A stretch of 64,000 nucleotides of DNA from Ooceraea biroi (taxonomy: Eukaryota > Arthropoda > Insecta > Hymenoptera > Formicidae): the NCBI RefSeq assembly GCF_003672135.1, contig NC_039511.1:3498464-3562463 (forward strand), in the 5' to 3' direction. The notes under the pieces were generated by a model. It saw only the letters and a program-made list of their open reading frames with translations. It made no database searches and was not told where the DNA came from. The translations under genes and the position numbers were made by a program. This document shows, piece by piece, positions 1 through 11,484 of the stretch (position 1 is the first letter of the stretch; every line of letters begins with the position of its first letter).

Positions 1-2429
1 CGTAGACTCAGCTTGTTGAGCTCGTTCTTCCGCTCTCATCTCCTCAATGTCTTCTTCTACTTGGTTACTGGCTCTCAACCTTCTCAAAGATTTTCGAGAC
101 TCTTCCTCCCACTGTTTAGTAATGAGCAAATATCTGAAATCATTCTTCCCTCGTTAATCACAGACTGTGGTAGCATAAAATCATTGCGTACTGCATGTTC
201 GAGGATTCGTTACGAGTACACGGTGGAGTTCAAGATTGTATAGGTATACTTTAACCGCACATCGAATCCCTCGATCGGACTTGAAATTCGATCATTCTCA
301 CCTTGGAGATTCCGGGCAAAATGGAAGTAGTAGTAACTGTATTATGGCAGGAATGACAGCTAGTCCTAAGAGAATAGGCCAACCCTCGTTTGTTCCAAGG
401 ATTTGCTCGATGCCCAGCACCTGGGAGAGCAGGAGACCCACCGTAACAGCGAGCTGGTTCACCGTGCCTAGGCCACCTCTCAGGTTCAATGGCGCTATTT
501 CCGATATGTACATGGGAACCAACGAGGTGTTCAAGCCACAATTGACACCGATGATGAACCGTCCAAAGAACAGCATCTCGTAAGACTCAGCGAGCTTCGT
601 GAAACCCATTAGACACCCCCCCACGATGCCCAGCACGTTGTTTAGCAGTAAGCCTCCCTTTCTGCAGATCCAAAGCACAAGTCCAAAGTTAATTTCATTA
701 TTTTTCTACTTTCCGGCAATTATTCGATAATTATTTTTCAGAAATTTCCAAATCATGGAACATTATATTATTAAATGTTATCAAAAGATTCTATGGTGAT
801 ATAGATGGTATAGATATGGTGTTGATTTTACATACACACATACGTATCACTTAAATGAAAATTATCGGATGCAAAGAGATAAATTATAACAAAAGAGTGT
901 CGTGATTTGAAAATCACTCTCTCATTAAAATTAATAATTTCATACTGCCGTCAGCACACAAACCTGCCAAATCTGTTGGCAATTATTCCACCGCTGAAAC
1001 CACCTACCATACCGCCGATCGCGAATATGCTCACGGCCACGGAGTACAATTTCTTAACAGAATCATCCGAAATGTCCTCCCCATACCTATCCTTGTACAC
1101 ATCTTTCATAAAATTCTCTATATTCTGTAAAAAAATTTGCAATAATAAATTAATAAATAAAATCAACATGTAACGATAAATTGTTTCCGTTAAAAGACGT
1201 ACCACTTCAGGCGCGTTGATCACTCCAGTGTTGTATCCAAACTGCAACATCCCCAATACTGCTGCCAGTATTGAATACGACAGGGAAAACGTCAGTCCCT
1301 GCAAGCATCCAAATTGTTTATTTTGTGCGTAAAATGCAATTTCCAACATGTTCACGTAATATACACACGCACACACAAAATGTGCTGAGTAACAGAAGAA
1401 GAAAAATTAAAAGTGATTTCATATATAAATGGGATGTTGCAAACCAAAATAAAAGTTCAAAAACATAGGGTTGCTCTGTAATATTTATTTAACAGTTTTG
1501 TACACATATACATATCGCTAATGAAATAAAAGCACATGATGACTCACGCAACATGATGGCCATTTACATCGCAGCAACTAAAATTTCATGCTTTCAAAAA
1601 ATCGAAGCTTAATAAAAGTAATACAGAAAACATCTATGCTTAAAGTCGGAAGTCACCTGCTCAAGGAGCCTAAGTTTCCGTCGATGGGAGCTCTCTTCCA
1701 GTCGATCCACGTACTCTCGTAATTCCTCTATCTCCTCCTTAACTTGCTGTACCGTATCTAGCTCGTGCTGCATATCAGCGGAAAAAATATCTGAGATACT
1801 TCCATACGCATTAAATACGACGATCTTACATCGTACATAAAGAAAAGGAGCATGTCAACAATAATCGCAAAACTTTTGTATTCTCGAACATGACATTTTC
1901 GGCAATTTATTTATGTAGATATTTCCTTTATTACTCCACGTCGAGTCGTGCGACTGCTTGCGGTGAACATTAGATAATCCTTTAACTATCAATTAATTAT
2001 CAAGCAAAAAAATTGCACAAGAATAAAGACGCTGTTTTGGGGAAATAAAAAGTTCTCTCTCGAAGCGGGATTCTCGTTTAACTTTGCTTTTTCTTTTCTT
2101 CCGCCGCTTGAATCTTCCTAGCGCGAAATCGAGATAAGAAAACATATCGGATAGAGTACCTTGATCGCAACCATGTCCCGCTTCACCTCGCTGACCTCGC
2201 TCTGACAAGACTCTACGCTCTTCGTGAGTTCCTGCAGCTGCGTGCGGATCTCGCAGAGAGCGACGGTGGTCTCCAGCTGGCGGTCACCCCGCTGCAGCTC
2301 GTCCAGCTTGGCACTCAAGTTCATACTCATAACGCTGACCTGTTTCTGCAGACTGTCCCCACACATAATCCCCGCGTGAATCTCGCTGATTCGTACGGGA
2401 GAGCGGATCGACAACATTGTCGAGCACAT
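1..2429 (-). CDS. Glut1: GLUT-class facilitated glucose transporter (SLC2A family), 3' end cut by window edge
   Basis: Encodes a major facilitator superfamily hexose carrier of the plasma membrane. Six exons are traced on the minus strand in coding order: 2160-2429, 1657-1767, 1203-1298, 964-1124, 302-661 and 1-133 (continuing past the window). All junctions are GT-AG and the phases agree. Family landmarks are Q-F-G-Y-N-T-G-V-I-N-A-P in TM1, N-R-F-G-R-K after TM2, the G-R-F-I-I-G-V-N-C-G-L segment, E-I-A-P-x-x-L-R-G-G-L-G-T-x-N-Q, and P-E-S-P-R-Y-L-L at the end of TM6, followed by the start of the large cytoplasmic loop. TM7-12 lie outside the window. The first two exons encode about 127 residues of charged coiled coil, joined in phase 0 to the TM1 exon. 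GLUTs normally have only a short N-terminus, so this part is less certain. The start chosen is the first ATG (2427-2429) after an in-frame TAG. The alternative is that the transporter starts from an unseen exon and the coiled coil belongs to another transcript. Confidence 0.85.
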
Positions 2430-5400
2430 TGACACTAGGACGATCAAGGCTAAGAGCTATTTCTGCCTAGGTCCCTAAGATACAAGTCCAACTGTCTCCG
2501 CGCTTAACTGCCGAGCCTCTCCGCCCGCGAGATCGAGATTCGGCGCGGCGCGTTCTCGCTTCGTCGAGCGCATTTTATAATATCACGCGGCGTCGCGTCG
2601 CGTGTCAGATGATGAGGAGATGCGAGATGATAGAGTTCGTATGCTCGCGACTCGTCGTCGTCGTGATAAGTGAAGAAACGATTAAACAGATGCAAAGTGT
2701 GCGGAACACCTTCGCCCCCGGCGAGCGCGAAAGCGCGGCGGCCAGCGTTAGCTCGGCAGCCATGGGAACGTTGGGTTCATGTACATGTAATATATAGCAC
2801 GTGAACAGATAGATATTTAATATATAATATTATATAATATATAATATATAATATTATGTATGTACAATCGGCTCTCTCTCTATATAGTATATATATATAT
2901 ATATATATATATATTTACGTCTTAAGTATGTCAAAAAGGTTGCAGAAAACAGCAGCAGACAAAACACAAACGCCACTAAAAGCACGTCTAAGGTGTGTGG
3001 TGGTGAGTGTGAGGGATGACAGACACTACGGTGGTGTAATATAAATATATAGAGAGTACATATGAATCATATATCAATTATATATTTATATTATTCGCAG
3101 CTGTGCACATATTAGATGGAAGTTTGTGAATTCGCGTGCGTGTGTAGAGACAGATGCAGATATGTACTATATATGTAAAGTGCCTCGATACGTTTGCTGA
3201 GCGAAACGTCGAAATGACACTCTCTTCGTCCATGAAGTCGAGGATCTCGCGAACCTAACTATATCGCCCTTGGATTCTTCTCACCGCGTATACAATTACA
3301 AAATGCGAATACAGGTGTGTGCAAAGTGAATGAGAATGACATGAGACATCTCGCACGCACTCGATGTATAGAAAACGCATACGCACGGTGTGACCATGGA
3401 GGATCGTGAGGCATTCGAACAGCTCGGTGAATTGGCAAACTCATCGATTGATGTGCACAGCCAAGCAGAGAGGGTGACTTAAGATGAGAGAATACGATAG
3501 AATTGAAATGAGATAGAAAGAGAGAGAAAGAGAGAGGGAGGGAGGGAGAAAGAAAGAGTATCTTCTAAGACATGTATGATGAATGGCAGGTGAATAGCAG
3601 AAATGAATGAGCACATGAGATCTTTGAAGGCGCGGAGGAAGATAGAATAGAGAGAAAGAGCAAAAGATAATGTGGAGAAAAAACAGAGAAAGAAAGAGGG
3701 ACAGATAGACCGACAGATAGATATAGAGAGACGGAGGTATGTACACTCATCAAACAAAGGGATTGCACCACCTGCTCGTCCGATAGAAAACGATGAACCT
3801 TGAGGATCGGAAAAGGACCGAGGAATCAAGGATCCAAGCATCCAAGAGTCTACGGAGACGCATTCAGGAATGTGTGCGGCTAAGGGGCCTGTATGCATTA
3901 AAAGATATCCGAGGATCGTCTGATAGTGATGCTGTGACGTGTACCCGACCATGCTTCGTCGCGTCTCAGAAGAAGCATAATCAAAAGTGGTACAATCTAT
4001 CATCATCTTTGATAGGTGTACATGGAGATATATACAGAGGGAGCAAACGAGGGGGGAGAAAGAAATAAAGAAGAGAGAGAAAAAGAGAGAGAGAGCAGTG
4101 ATGATGTTGTCATGTACCTGGGAGGTAGGGAGACCATGGCTGTGTTCCGAAACTACAGTAGCCTCTATGCCTCCCCACTCACTCCTCTTGATTCAGTATT
4201 TCGTCTTATTCTCACAGAGATCTATTTGTTCTTTGCTTTGTACACGACATATGTACGTACGTTGGATTATCCACCAAATCCAATCAATTGACTCTGAACT
4301 GCTTGTTGTCAAGTGGTTGGTCCACAACCAAAGGTGGAGGGCGTAACGTGTACGTGGCGGGAGGGGGTTATTAAGGCCCGACGACGCCCGCCCCTGCCTC
4401 CTCTGTTATCTCACTCACTCTGTAAAACTTTACCTAGTTTGGAAACACAGTCGTGGTTCAGTCAAAAGATTCATGTCATAATGATATATTCGCTCGCATT
4501 TAGTAACCGTGTGACGTCCAATTCAGTTTCTAGAGAGAGAGAAAAAAAAAGAAAAAAAAGGTAGAAAGAGACGGAGCCGTCACGTGTGAAGAGACGTTTC
4601 ACACATCACCATGCGACGCACCGCCAGCTTACTCACCCCTGCCTATAAGCCGCCCGCGTCCACAAGCGAGCTTGCACAATTTGAATGGCCCATCACTTTA
4701 TGCGGAACGAACAGTCGGCAAAATAATTTACAAAAATCAGCATGATCTCATGAGAGTGATAAAGAGTAATGAGACACGCACACAAATAAGTCACAGCGAT
4801 GGCACGTCGAGCAACAAGTAGTGCTGCGCCGTTTCACGATGGACGTCTCTGCGGCACCCTCGTCGGCGCGACTGACTGTCGGAGGAAATCGTGCTCGTGA
4901 TTAACACTGCATTAACGTGTGTGTTACATAAAAGTGAGCGATTTCTGAGACGCTACGAATGCACGCGTGGGATCGTGGATTCCGTCAACGAACGTTGTCT
5001 CGTACGAATATTGTCCTCATTCTCGTCCAGGACGTATCCCGATTCCGCGAGCCTTTCCTCTTTGTAATTTTCTCGTTACCGCGATGGTTCCTTTATCGAT
5101 GCCTGCAGAATTTCATCGCGCGTGCGAATCGTTTTCTCTCGTGAAACCAATCGCCCGTATTCCCGTACACGAGCAGTAACGCGAACCGGATGCCAACCGG
5201 TTGCCCATGCCTTTGTTCCGTGCGGCAGGCTCCAGCAGTGCTATTGCGGGCTTATTTGTGTACCTGACTTCGAGAGGGAGACATGATTTCGAATGAAACG
5301 AGCAATCAGTGGTAAGCCTGCGAGCGCCGCAGCCAAAAAAGTTCAAGTAACCAAGTAAGTAATAACAACGGTTTCGGTATAGTGTGTATCTGATTATCGA

Positions 5401-7523
5401 CTGTTATGAGACCGAGAGAGTGTGTAGTATATATGTACAAGAATAAGGTTTAAGAGTGTGATCTATGTATAAATGATGAATGGCACGGCACAAAGCCTTG
5501 TATTGCATTCTCGGATACATAGAGAGTCTATATAGAATGATAAGCGGGGAAGATGTCCGTTTTTTCTTCTTTCTTTCGTTCTTTTCTTTTTTTTTCTTTC
5601 TCTTTTTGTCGCTTCTCCTTTCGTCGTCGCGTAATTGTCGTAAGCGTAAAGGCACCGCCACTTAGGCCGGAATTACCTGGATGCATTTGCAACACAGTTA
5701 GGTCCTCGAGAGAACGGTGTTTACGAACTGGTGCGGTGGTAAAGTCGTTTTTCGTCAGTGACAAAAGCTTATATGATCGATATAAGTAAGTGTTATCGAT
5801 TCGGGAGGGCACTTTAACACAGCGAAGATAAAAGAGAGCGAGGAGTGTCCTCTTTGATCGGTATGCAAGTCTCGAGAGCTCATACACGCTGTTCTAGCGC
5901 AGGTACTAAGCTAAGTTACTCGTGAGAGATTCAAAGGACCGAGTCTCTCGTGACTTAACATTAGCACGATGGAGCCCCCATTATGTGCGAACCGATAGAC
6001 GTTTGGAACAACCGAGTTCGACGACAATGGAACGGAACCCTCCCTAAGAGCGATAATTATTTGCAGCTTGCTTCTTCTCGCTGAACAGAATTACCCGCAG
6101 CGTTCTCCAACTATTGTTACACGTATTACACGACTTTCCTTCATGAATTTATAATGGCATGTGTATATATATATATGACACTGAATGCAATCGTTCGATC
6201 GGGGTTTAAGAATACGCGACTGTAGTTCCAGTTGAAACAATAGCGGAAATAGAACAGGTCGAGAATAAATCATCGGCAAGTTGAATGTTCGGATAATGGC
6301 GACTCTATCATGCCACATGAGATTTAGACGTGGGTATATAGAGGCTAAAAACCTTCTACGCTTCACTCGTCGTGGAAAGAGTAAAGTATGGTTTCTATAC
6401 AAGGCCCTAAAAAGAGGTCACTACTAATGTGAAAGTCAATACAGAGAATTCTAAAGCTATGACTATGTTAGAGAAGAATATTTCAAGTACAAATTTCTTT
6501 AACATTCTGTCGCAACGGTCGCCAGGTTAATCCTCTACGGCCACCGCGCGCGCTGGCGAACAGAAGGAAATTATGCGCAACACCGCAAAAACTCGATTCC
6601 CATTAATTTCGCGTATTATTGCAGAGTTACAATTACTGGTCGTAGAAGCTTAACGCGCGCGCGCACGTTTTAGCTGGCAACGAGCAATGCAAATATCAAT
6701 AAGCTTTTAGCCGCTTTAACTTGATTTCAACGGCCTGAATAAGCGAGTGGTCTTTGCAAAAATCGTGAGGTAGTTTGCAACGTTATGAGCGCCAACAAGA
6801 GTTCGCGAAGTTCGCAACGGCAAATATTCTTCGCAGGCTTTTATTGACGCTACCCAACGTTCGACAATCCAGATAATTCTTAGAGACATCGGTGGCGACG
6901 CCAATTGTTTTTAGTAATCTGTGTTTCGACAAAGGGTTGTCGTAAAAGTCTTATTGATTTTTCGATAACGATTACGTCAGATTCAAAGGTGCTAAGAAGA
7001 CCTTAGCAGCTCTGGATCAATTGCCATATGAGCCTTGAATAAACAATGTTCAACAGTAATAATAAGCTAGACAGTCTACTGAATATAATGAATAATTATA
7101 TTTTAACGCAGAGCACATAAAATGCCAAATTTTTCTCTCTGCAACTTTTGCTGAAAATGCAGCGAAAAATTAAATTACACGTCACACTATTTCACAGGTT
7201 TCCTCGTTCCCCGAACGAGGATATAATCAAGATAAAACTATCCTTCCAGATTGTTGCTCGTATCGCTACGATAATTCTACCGAGAGATCAACAAGACTTT
7301 GACAACCGTTTCCTGGGCGCAGTGTGGCACGAAAGTTGTCTCCGATAATCACGGCAACCGATAACTCGCGCGGCGTGGTGTACACCGACCGGATGGAACA
7401 GGGCGGGGAGCAAGAGAGTGTGAGAGACTCGTCGTCGTCGTCGTCCTTGTCCTCGTCGTCGTCGTCGCCATCGTCTCCGTAATTGTCGTCGTCCGCGGGG
7501 ATACGCGCGCACCGGCAACGTAC
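2430..7523. other. Spacer upstream of the transporter; AT and GA simple repeats
   Basis: No convincing exon was found. The CpG-rich 2.48-2.78 kb segment is a plausible promoter and 5'UTR for the minus-strand transporter. It is followed by an AT-rich block at 2.81-2.92 kb, GA-rich purine tracts at about 3.50-3.56 and 4.06-4.10 kb, and otherwise unremarkable sequence. The open frames here are short and look like chance. Missing downstream exons of the 7.5-8.3 kb gene could lie in this interval. Confidence 0.5.
2888..2914. repeat. (TA)n microsatellite
   Basis: About 13 uninterrupted TA units, next to a longer AT-only block (2818-2855) rich in TATAATAT words. Confidence 0.9.
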
Positions 7524-8344
7524 CTTACGAGCAACTCCCGTAGAGTGGCTTCATCGTCCTCCTGTACCTCTTCCTGCGTCTCATTACTGAACGAGCCGCG
7601 GCTGGGGTGATGATGACGGTGCTGTCGGCCGGTCGTTCTACCGCCGGGCGGGTACTGGCTGTGCAGCCCGTGATGATGATGGTGGTAGTGCGACGCCGCG
7701 GCGTTGGTGCTGGCCGAGTGGAAGTAACGGGCGACCGTGTTGCTGCTGATCTGTTGGCTCGCTCGCCCCCTGGTCAGCTTGAAACCGGCAGCCGCAGGTG
7801 GCGGCAATACGGCGCCTGTACTGGGCTCCACGTGGCTCCTGCGCGCGGCATACTGCTGCTCCTCCACCCTGCCGACGACGATGCCCTGCTGGCGCGTTCG
7901 CTGACTCGCTGACGGCCGCCGATCGGCCGACCCCGCGCGCGATCTCGCGCCGCTGCCACCGCCGCCACTCGCACCACGTTCCTCGCTCCTATCGGATCTG
8001 CTTCTGGCTCTGGCACGTGGGATGGTACCGCCGCCGGCGACAATCTCCTGATCCAACTCTCTGCTCCACCAGCCGCTGCTACCTCCAACCTGAACCCCGA
8101 AATCGAGACTCCCTCGGCTCCCACCGACGTTCTCCGCCTCCTCTTCCTCCTCCTCCTCCTCCTCCTCCTCTTCCTCCTCCCCCTGCGCCCCCTGCCGAAC
8201 GGCGGCACCGGCCGGCTGATCCGTATCCTGGGGCCCGGCGAGACCCGGGATCTCCTCGTAGAGGCACTCTGAATCCTGATCCGTCGACACTGTCGCGCTC
8301 TGCCACAACTGGTTTATTGGCTTGAAGCCGCGTGGATCGGCCAT
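7524..8344 (-). CDS. Unrecognised protein, probable first coding exon with low-complexity tracts
   Basis: An open frame starts at an ATG (8342-8344) and runs 273 codons to a good donor (AAG|GTACGT, phase 2) at 7523/7524. Without splicing the frame would stop at 7349. The N-terminus (M-A-D-P-R-G-F-K-P-I-N-Q-L-W-Q) is not low complexity and looks like real protein. It is followed by a run of about 14 Glu, a Gly/Ser/Arg-rich region, a His-rich segment and an acidic stretch ending A-T-L-R-E-L-L-V-R. Codon use is GC-rich, consistent with a CpG-rich first exon. No domain was recognised and no function is proposed. Its downstream exons were not found. It does not join the transporter's first exon, because the phases do not match. 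The long GAG run is of the kind that varies in length between alleles. Confidence 0.5.
8142..8177. repeat. CTC/TCC triplet repeat (poly-Glu codons on minus strand)
   Basis: Repeated TCC/CTC triplets on the plus strand encode the poly-glutamate tract of the minus-strand open frame. Confidence 0.85.
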
Positions 8345-10187
8345 CGTTCAAGCTGCGTCCAGAGACAGACACGGAAAGCCGTACAGTGAGCTGCTTCTAT
8401 TGCTCGAGAGACCTCGCGCCATCTCCTCCGTTCTAAGCTGGACGTGCATGCGTGCGTATGTTGACTGCGCAACAATTAACGACGTTTGCGCCAATCAACC
8501 GAGAAGTGGTAATTCGTTCCCGTGGATGCTGGTCCGCGACTACGTTCGGAATCGTGCTACGGATCTCTGCAGCGGTGATAGAACCAACGACGCGCGCGAT
8601 GCGACGAAAATGAACGTCGCGTATCACAACAATCGGGAATTGTTGCGGCAAATTGTGTCGTAAGGAAATTAAATGCAATCCTGCTGATGCTGCATTGCTG
8701 CCCCTCTCAAAATCCAGCCTGGCGATGACCCGCCGCGATAGTATCACGCGCATCAGTTATCGCCGAGGAGATTTTGGGGGACGTTCAGCAGCTTCGCCGC
8801 CGTTCCAGGCGCGAGGAAATAATTCACGGCGAGTCAGCCGCGACATGCGCGTACAAAATATGCCGTAACTCGCGACGAACTCGCTCTCGCTCGCGCCGCT
8901 AATAATACAGGAGGAAACGCGAGCAGCAACGGACTGTAATCGGAATAATGGTGCCCAAAGCGCGATCCCGACGGGGTGGAAGTTGCCCGCCCGGGGATGC
9001 AGACAGGAGTGCAACAAACCGAGCTTGTCACGCGCTCGGACGACTACGAACTCTCCGACTCGCTGCCTCGATGAGAGATACGTAATCGTCCGTGTGCGAA
9101 TTACGAGGAAGAGGCAGGCCATTGCGGCCTAAAAATATCCTGCAGCGATTAACTCGAACGCGCGATGTTTTTTTCTTCGAGGCTTGCGCAATCGATTGCG
9201 CAATATGACACTATAGCTTCGTTGAATCAACGACGTCTTTTAGGAGAGAAAGGCGACGCTCCTGTGCACGGGAGCAATGTAGCAAGCAGTCACTGTGAGT
9301 AAAGAGATTGATTACAGTTGTCCGAGCCGGGGAACACATAAACGTTATAAAACGATGACACTGAAGGGGCACGAAATATCACACGTAACGTATGCACGGT
9401 TGCCACAGTGATGGAACTCCATAATTTGTAAGCTCCACTTTGCAGGGCTTTCAGACCGGTAGAGGCTTCATATTTAAACGGGACAAATTACGGACTTAGC
9501 CGCCACTCTCGTGCTCATGAACCCTCTGTATAATGATTCACACGACGTCGGCATTTTTAATACCGATACGAAAATAGCTCTCTATTCTTTACTACACGAA
9601 CGGCGAATCTGCACGGGGATGATTCCACCCTCGCGCCTCGCGGAGCTGTTTTACTCACAATGACCGATACGTGTCGAAAGTACGGACCTTTCTCTTCCCG
9701 AAATAGGCCATCTATCATGAACGAAGGTGTACGCAGACTCACCTTAAAGAATTCGCAAGCCATTGTGCCCGGCGATGATATATCACGCCACGACGTTTCG
9801 TCTCGCACCTGCTCGCCTCGATCGACGACGACGGAGGAACTCCGTGGATCCGATCTATCGGCCGTCGAAGATCACTACCCAATGCGTCGGCGAAGGGGAA
9901 CTGCAAGACAACACCGTAGGGGCGACGCAAGGGGGTGCGGACGCAGAGACGAAGTACACAAACGTGAGAAACGGTGAATACGTTGAACACGCGGGATTTC
10001 CACCGCGTTGTACGAGCACTAGTGTATCGCGTTCTCAGAGAGGCCCCTTCCCTCCGATCGATTGGACTTGTATTGGACTCAGTACAAGACGGCAAGTGCT
10101 AAGAACCTGCAACAAACAGAATAATTGTCAGCATGTGTCGTTAGGCATGCAAAACGCTTAAACGCGACAAAGCAAAACGTTATTGTA
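8345..10187. other. Spacer between the orphan first exon and the mariner element
   Basis: The first few hundred bases are CpG-rich and are the likely promoter and 5'UTR of the minus-strand exon at 7.5-8.3 kb. No supported gene, RNA or repeat was found in the remainder. The open frames on both strands are short and unrelated to known proteins. Confidence 0.4.
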
Positions 10188-11484
10188 TTGGGTTGGCCAA
10201 AAAGTAATTGCGTTTTTTTCCAATAGATGGACATACATGTCTTGAAATGTAACTAACTTCATTCTAAACCGCAAATTCATTATGTAAGTTAACAACTCAC
10301 AGTTCAAGCTTGTTTTAGAAAAAGAAAGTACACGATTTCGTTAACAATTGTTTGTTTGCCGTCGATTTCAAAATGGAAAATCAAAAAGAACATTTTCGTC
10401 ATATTTTGTTTTATTACTTCCGAAAAGGGAAAAACGCTGTGCAAGCTCATAAAAAGTTATCTGATGTATATGGCGAAGATGCTTTAAAACTGCGGCAGTG
10501 TCAAAATTGGTTTACTAAATTTCGATCTGCAGATTTTAATGTGAAAGATGCGCCACGCTCAGGAAGGCCAATCGAAATTGATGATGACAAAATAAAGGCA
10601 CTGATCGATTCGAATCGGCGTTTCACGACACGAGAGATTGCTGAGAATCTTAACATATCGAAATCGAGTGTTGAAAACCATTTAAAACGACTTGGATACA
10701 TTAGTAAGCTCGATATTTGGATACCACATGAGCTCAAAGAAATTCATCTCACTAAGCGTATTGACATCTGCGATTCTCTTTTGAAACGTGAGGAAAATGA
10801 TCCATTTTTGAAACGTATGATAACAGGCGACGAAAAGTGGATCGTCTACAACAACGTCAAACGAAAAAGATCGTGAAGCAAGCGTGATGAACCTGCTCAA
10901 ACACTTCAAAAGCAGATATTCACCAAAGAAAGATTATGCTGTCAGTCTGGTGGGACTTTAAAGGTATTGTGTATTTTGAGCTGCTTGCAAGGAATCAAAC
11001 CATTAATTCAGACGTATACTGTCGTCAACTGGATAAATTAAATGATGCCATCAAACAGAAACGTCGAGAATTGGTGAATCGCAAAGGTGTTGTGTTTCAC
11101 CATGATAACGCTAGACCACGTACAAGTTTGGTCACTCGTGAAAAATTGTTGCAGCTTGGATGGGATGTGTTACCATGATGTTACCACATCCACCATATTC
11201 GCCAGACCTGGCACCATCAGATTACCATTTGTTTCGTTCTTTGCAAAACGCCTTGAATGGTAAAACCTTTACTGCTGATGAGGACATCAAATCGTTCTTG
11301 GAATTGTTTTTTGCTGAAAAAGATAAGAACTTTTTTGAGCGCGGAATCATGAAGTTGCCTGAAAAATGGCAAAAGATAATCAAACAAAATGGACAATATA
11401 TTGTTTAATAAAGTTTTTGTTTCCCATGAAAAATTCGCCTTTTATTTATATAAAAAAAACGCAATTACTTTTTGGCCAACCCAA
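10188..11484 (+). mobile_element. mariner transposon, full length with decayed transposase
   Basis: A 1297-bp element bounded by inverted repeats starting T-T-G-G-G-T-T-G-G-C-C (32 bp identical at the two ends) and flanked by TA on both sides, as expected for mariner insertion. It carries one transposase gene in the plus orientation, described separately. The size, ends and TA target site are all diagnostic for the mariner family. Its subfamily cannot be settled by eye. Confidence 0.97.
10373..11408 (+). pseudogene. mariner transposase, disrupted
   Basis: The product would be a D,D34D DNA transposase. The first segment (10373-10876, ATG-E-N-Q) contains the N-terminal paired-like HTH half (Y-F-R-K-G-K-N-A and R-S-G-R-P), a W-x-P-H-E-L motif and T-G-D-E-K-W-I with the first catalytic Asp. 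The second segment (10936-11178) has H-H-D-N-A-R-P with the second Asp. The third (11160-11408) has Y-S-P-D-L-A-P-S-D-Y-H-L-F with the third Asp, and runs to a normal C-terminus. Three lesions are visible: a TGA at 10874-10876 where the family usually has Trp, a frame change between about 10890 and 10935, and an 11-bp duplication near 11170-11185 (TGATGTTACCA inserted after GTGTTACCA) that shifts the frame again. The copy cannot make active transposase. Confidence 0.95.

Noticed and set aside
7524..8344. Joining the orphan exon directly to the coiled-coil exon of the transporter gene
   Set aside because: The donor is phase 2, whereas the AG sites available before 2429 that avoid an in-frame stop are phase 0 or 1, with poor pyrimidine tracts.
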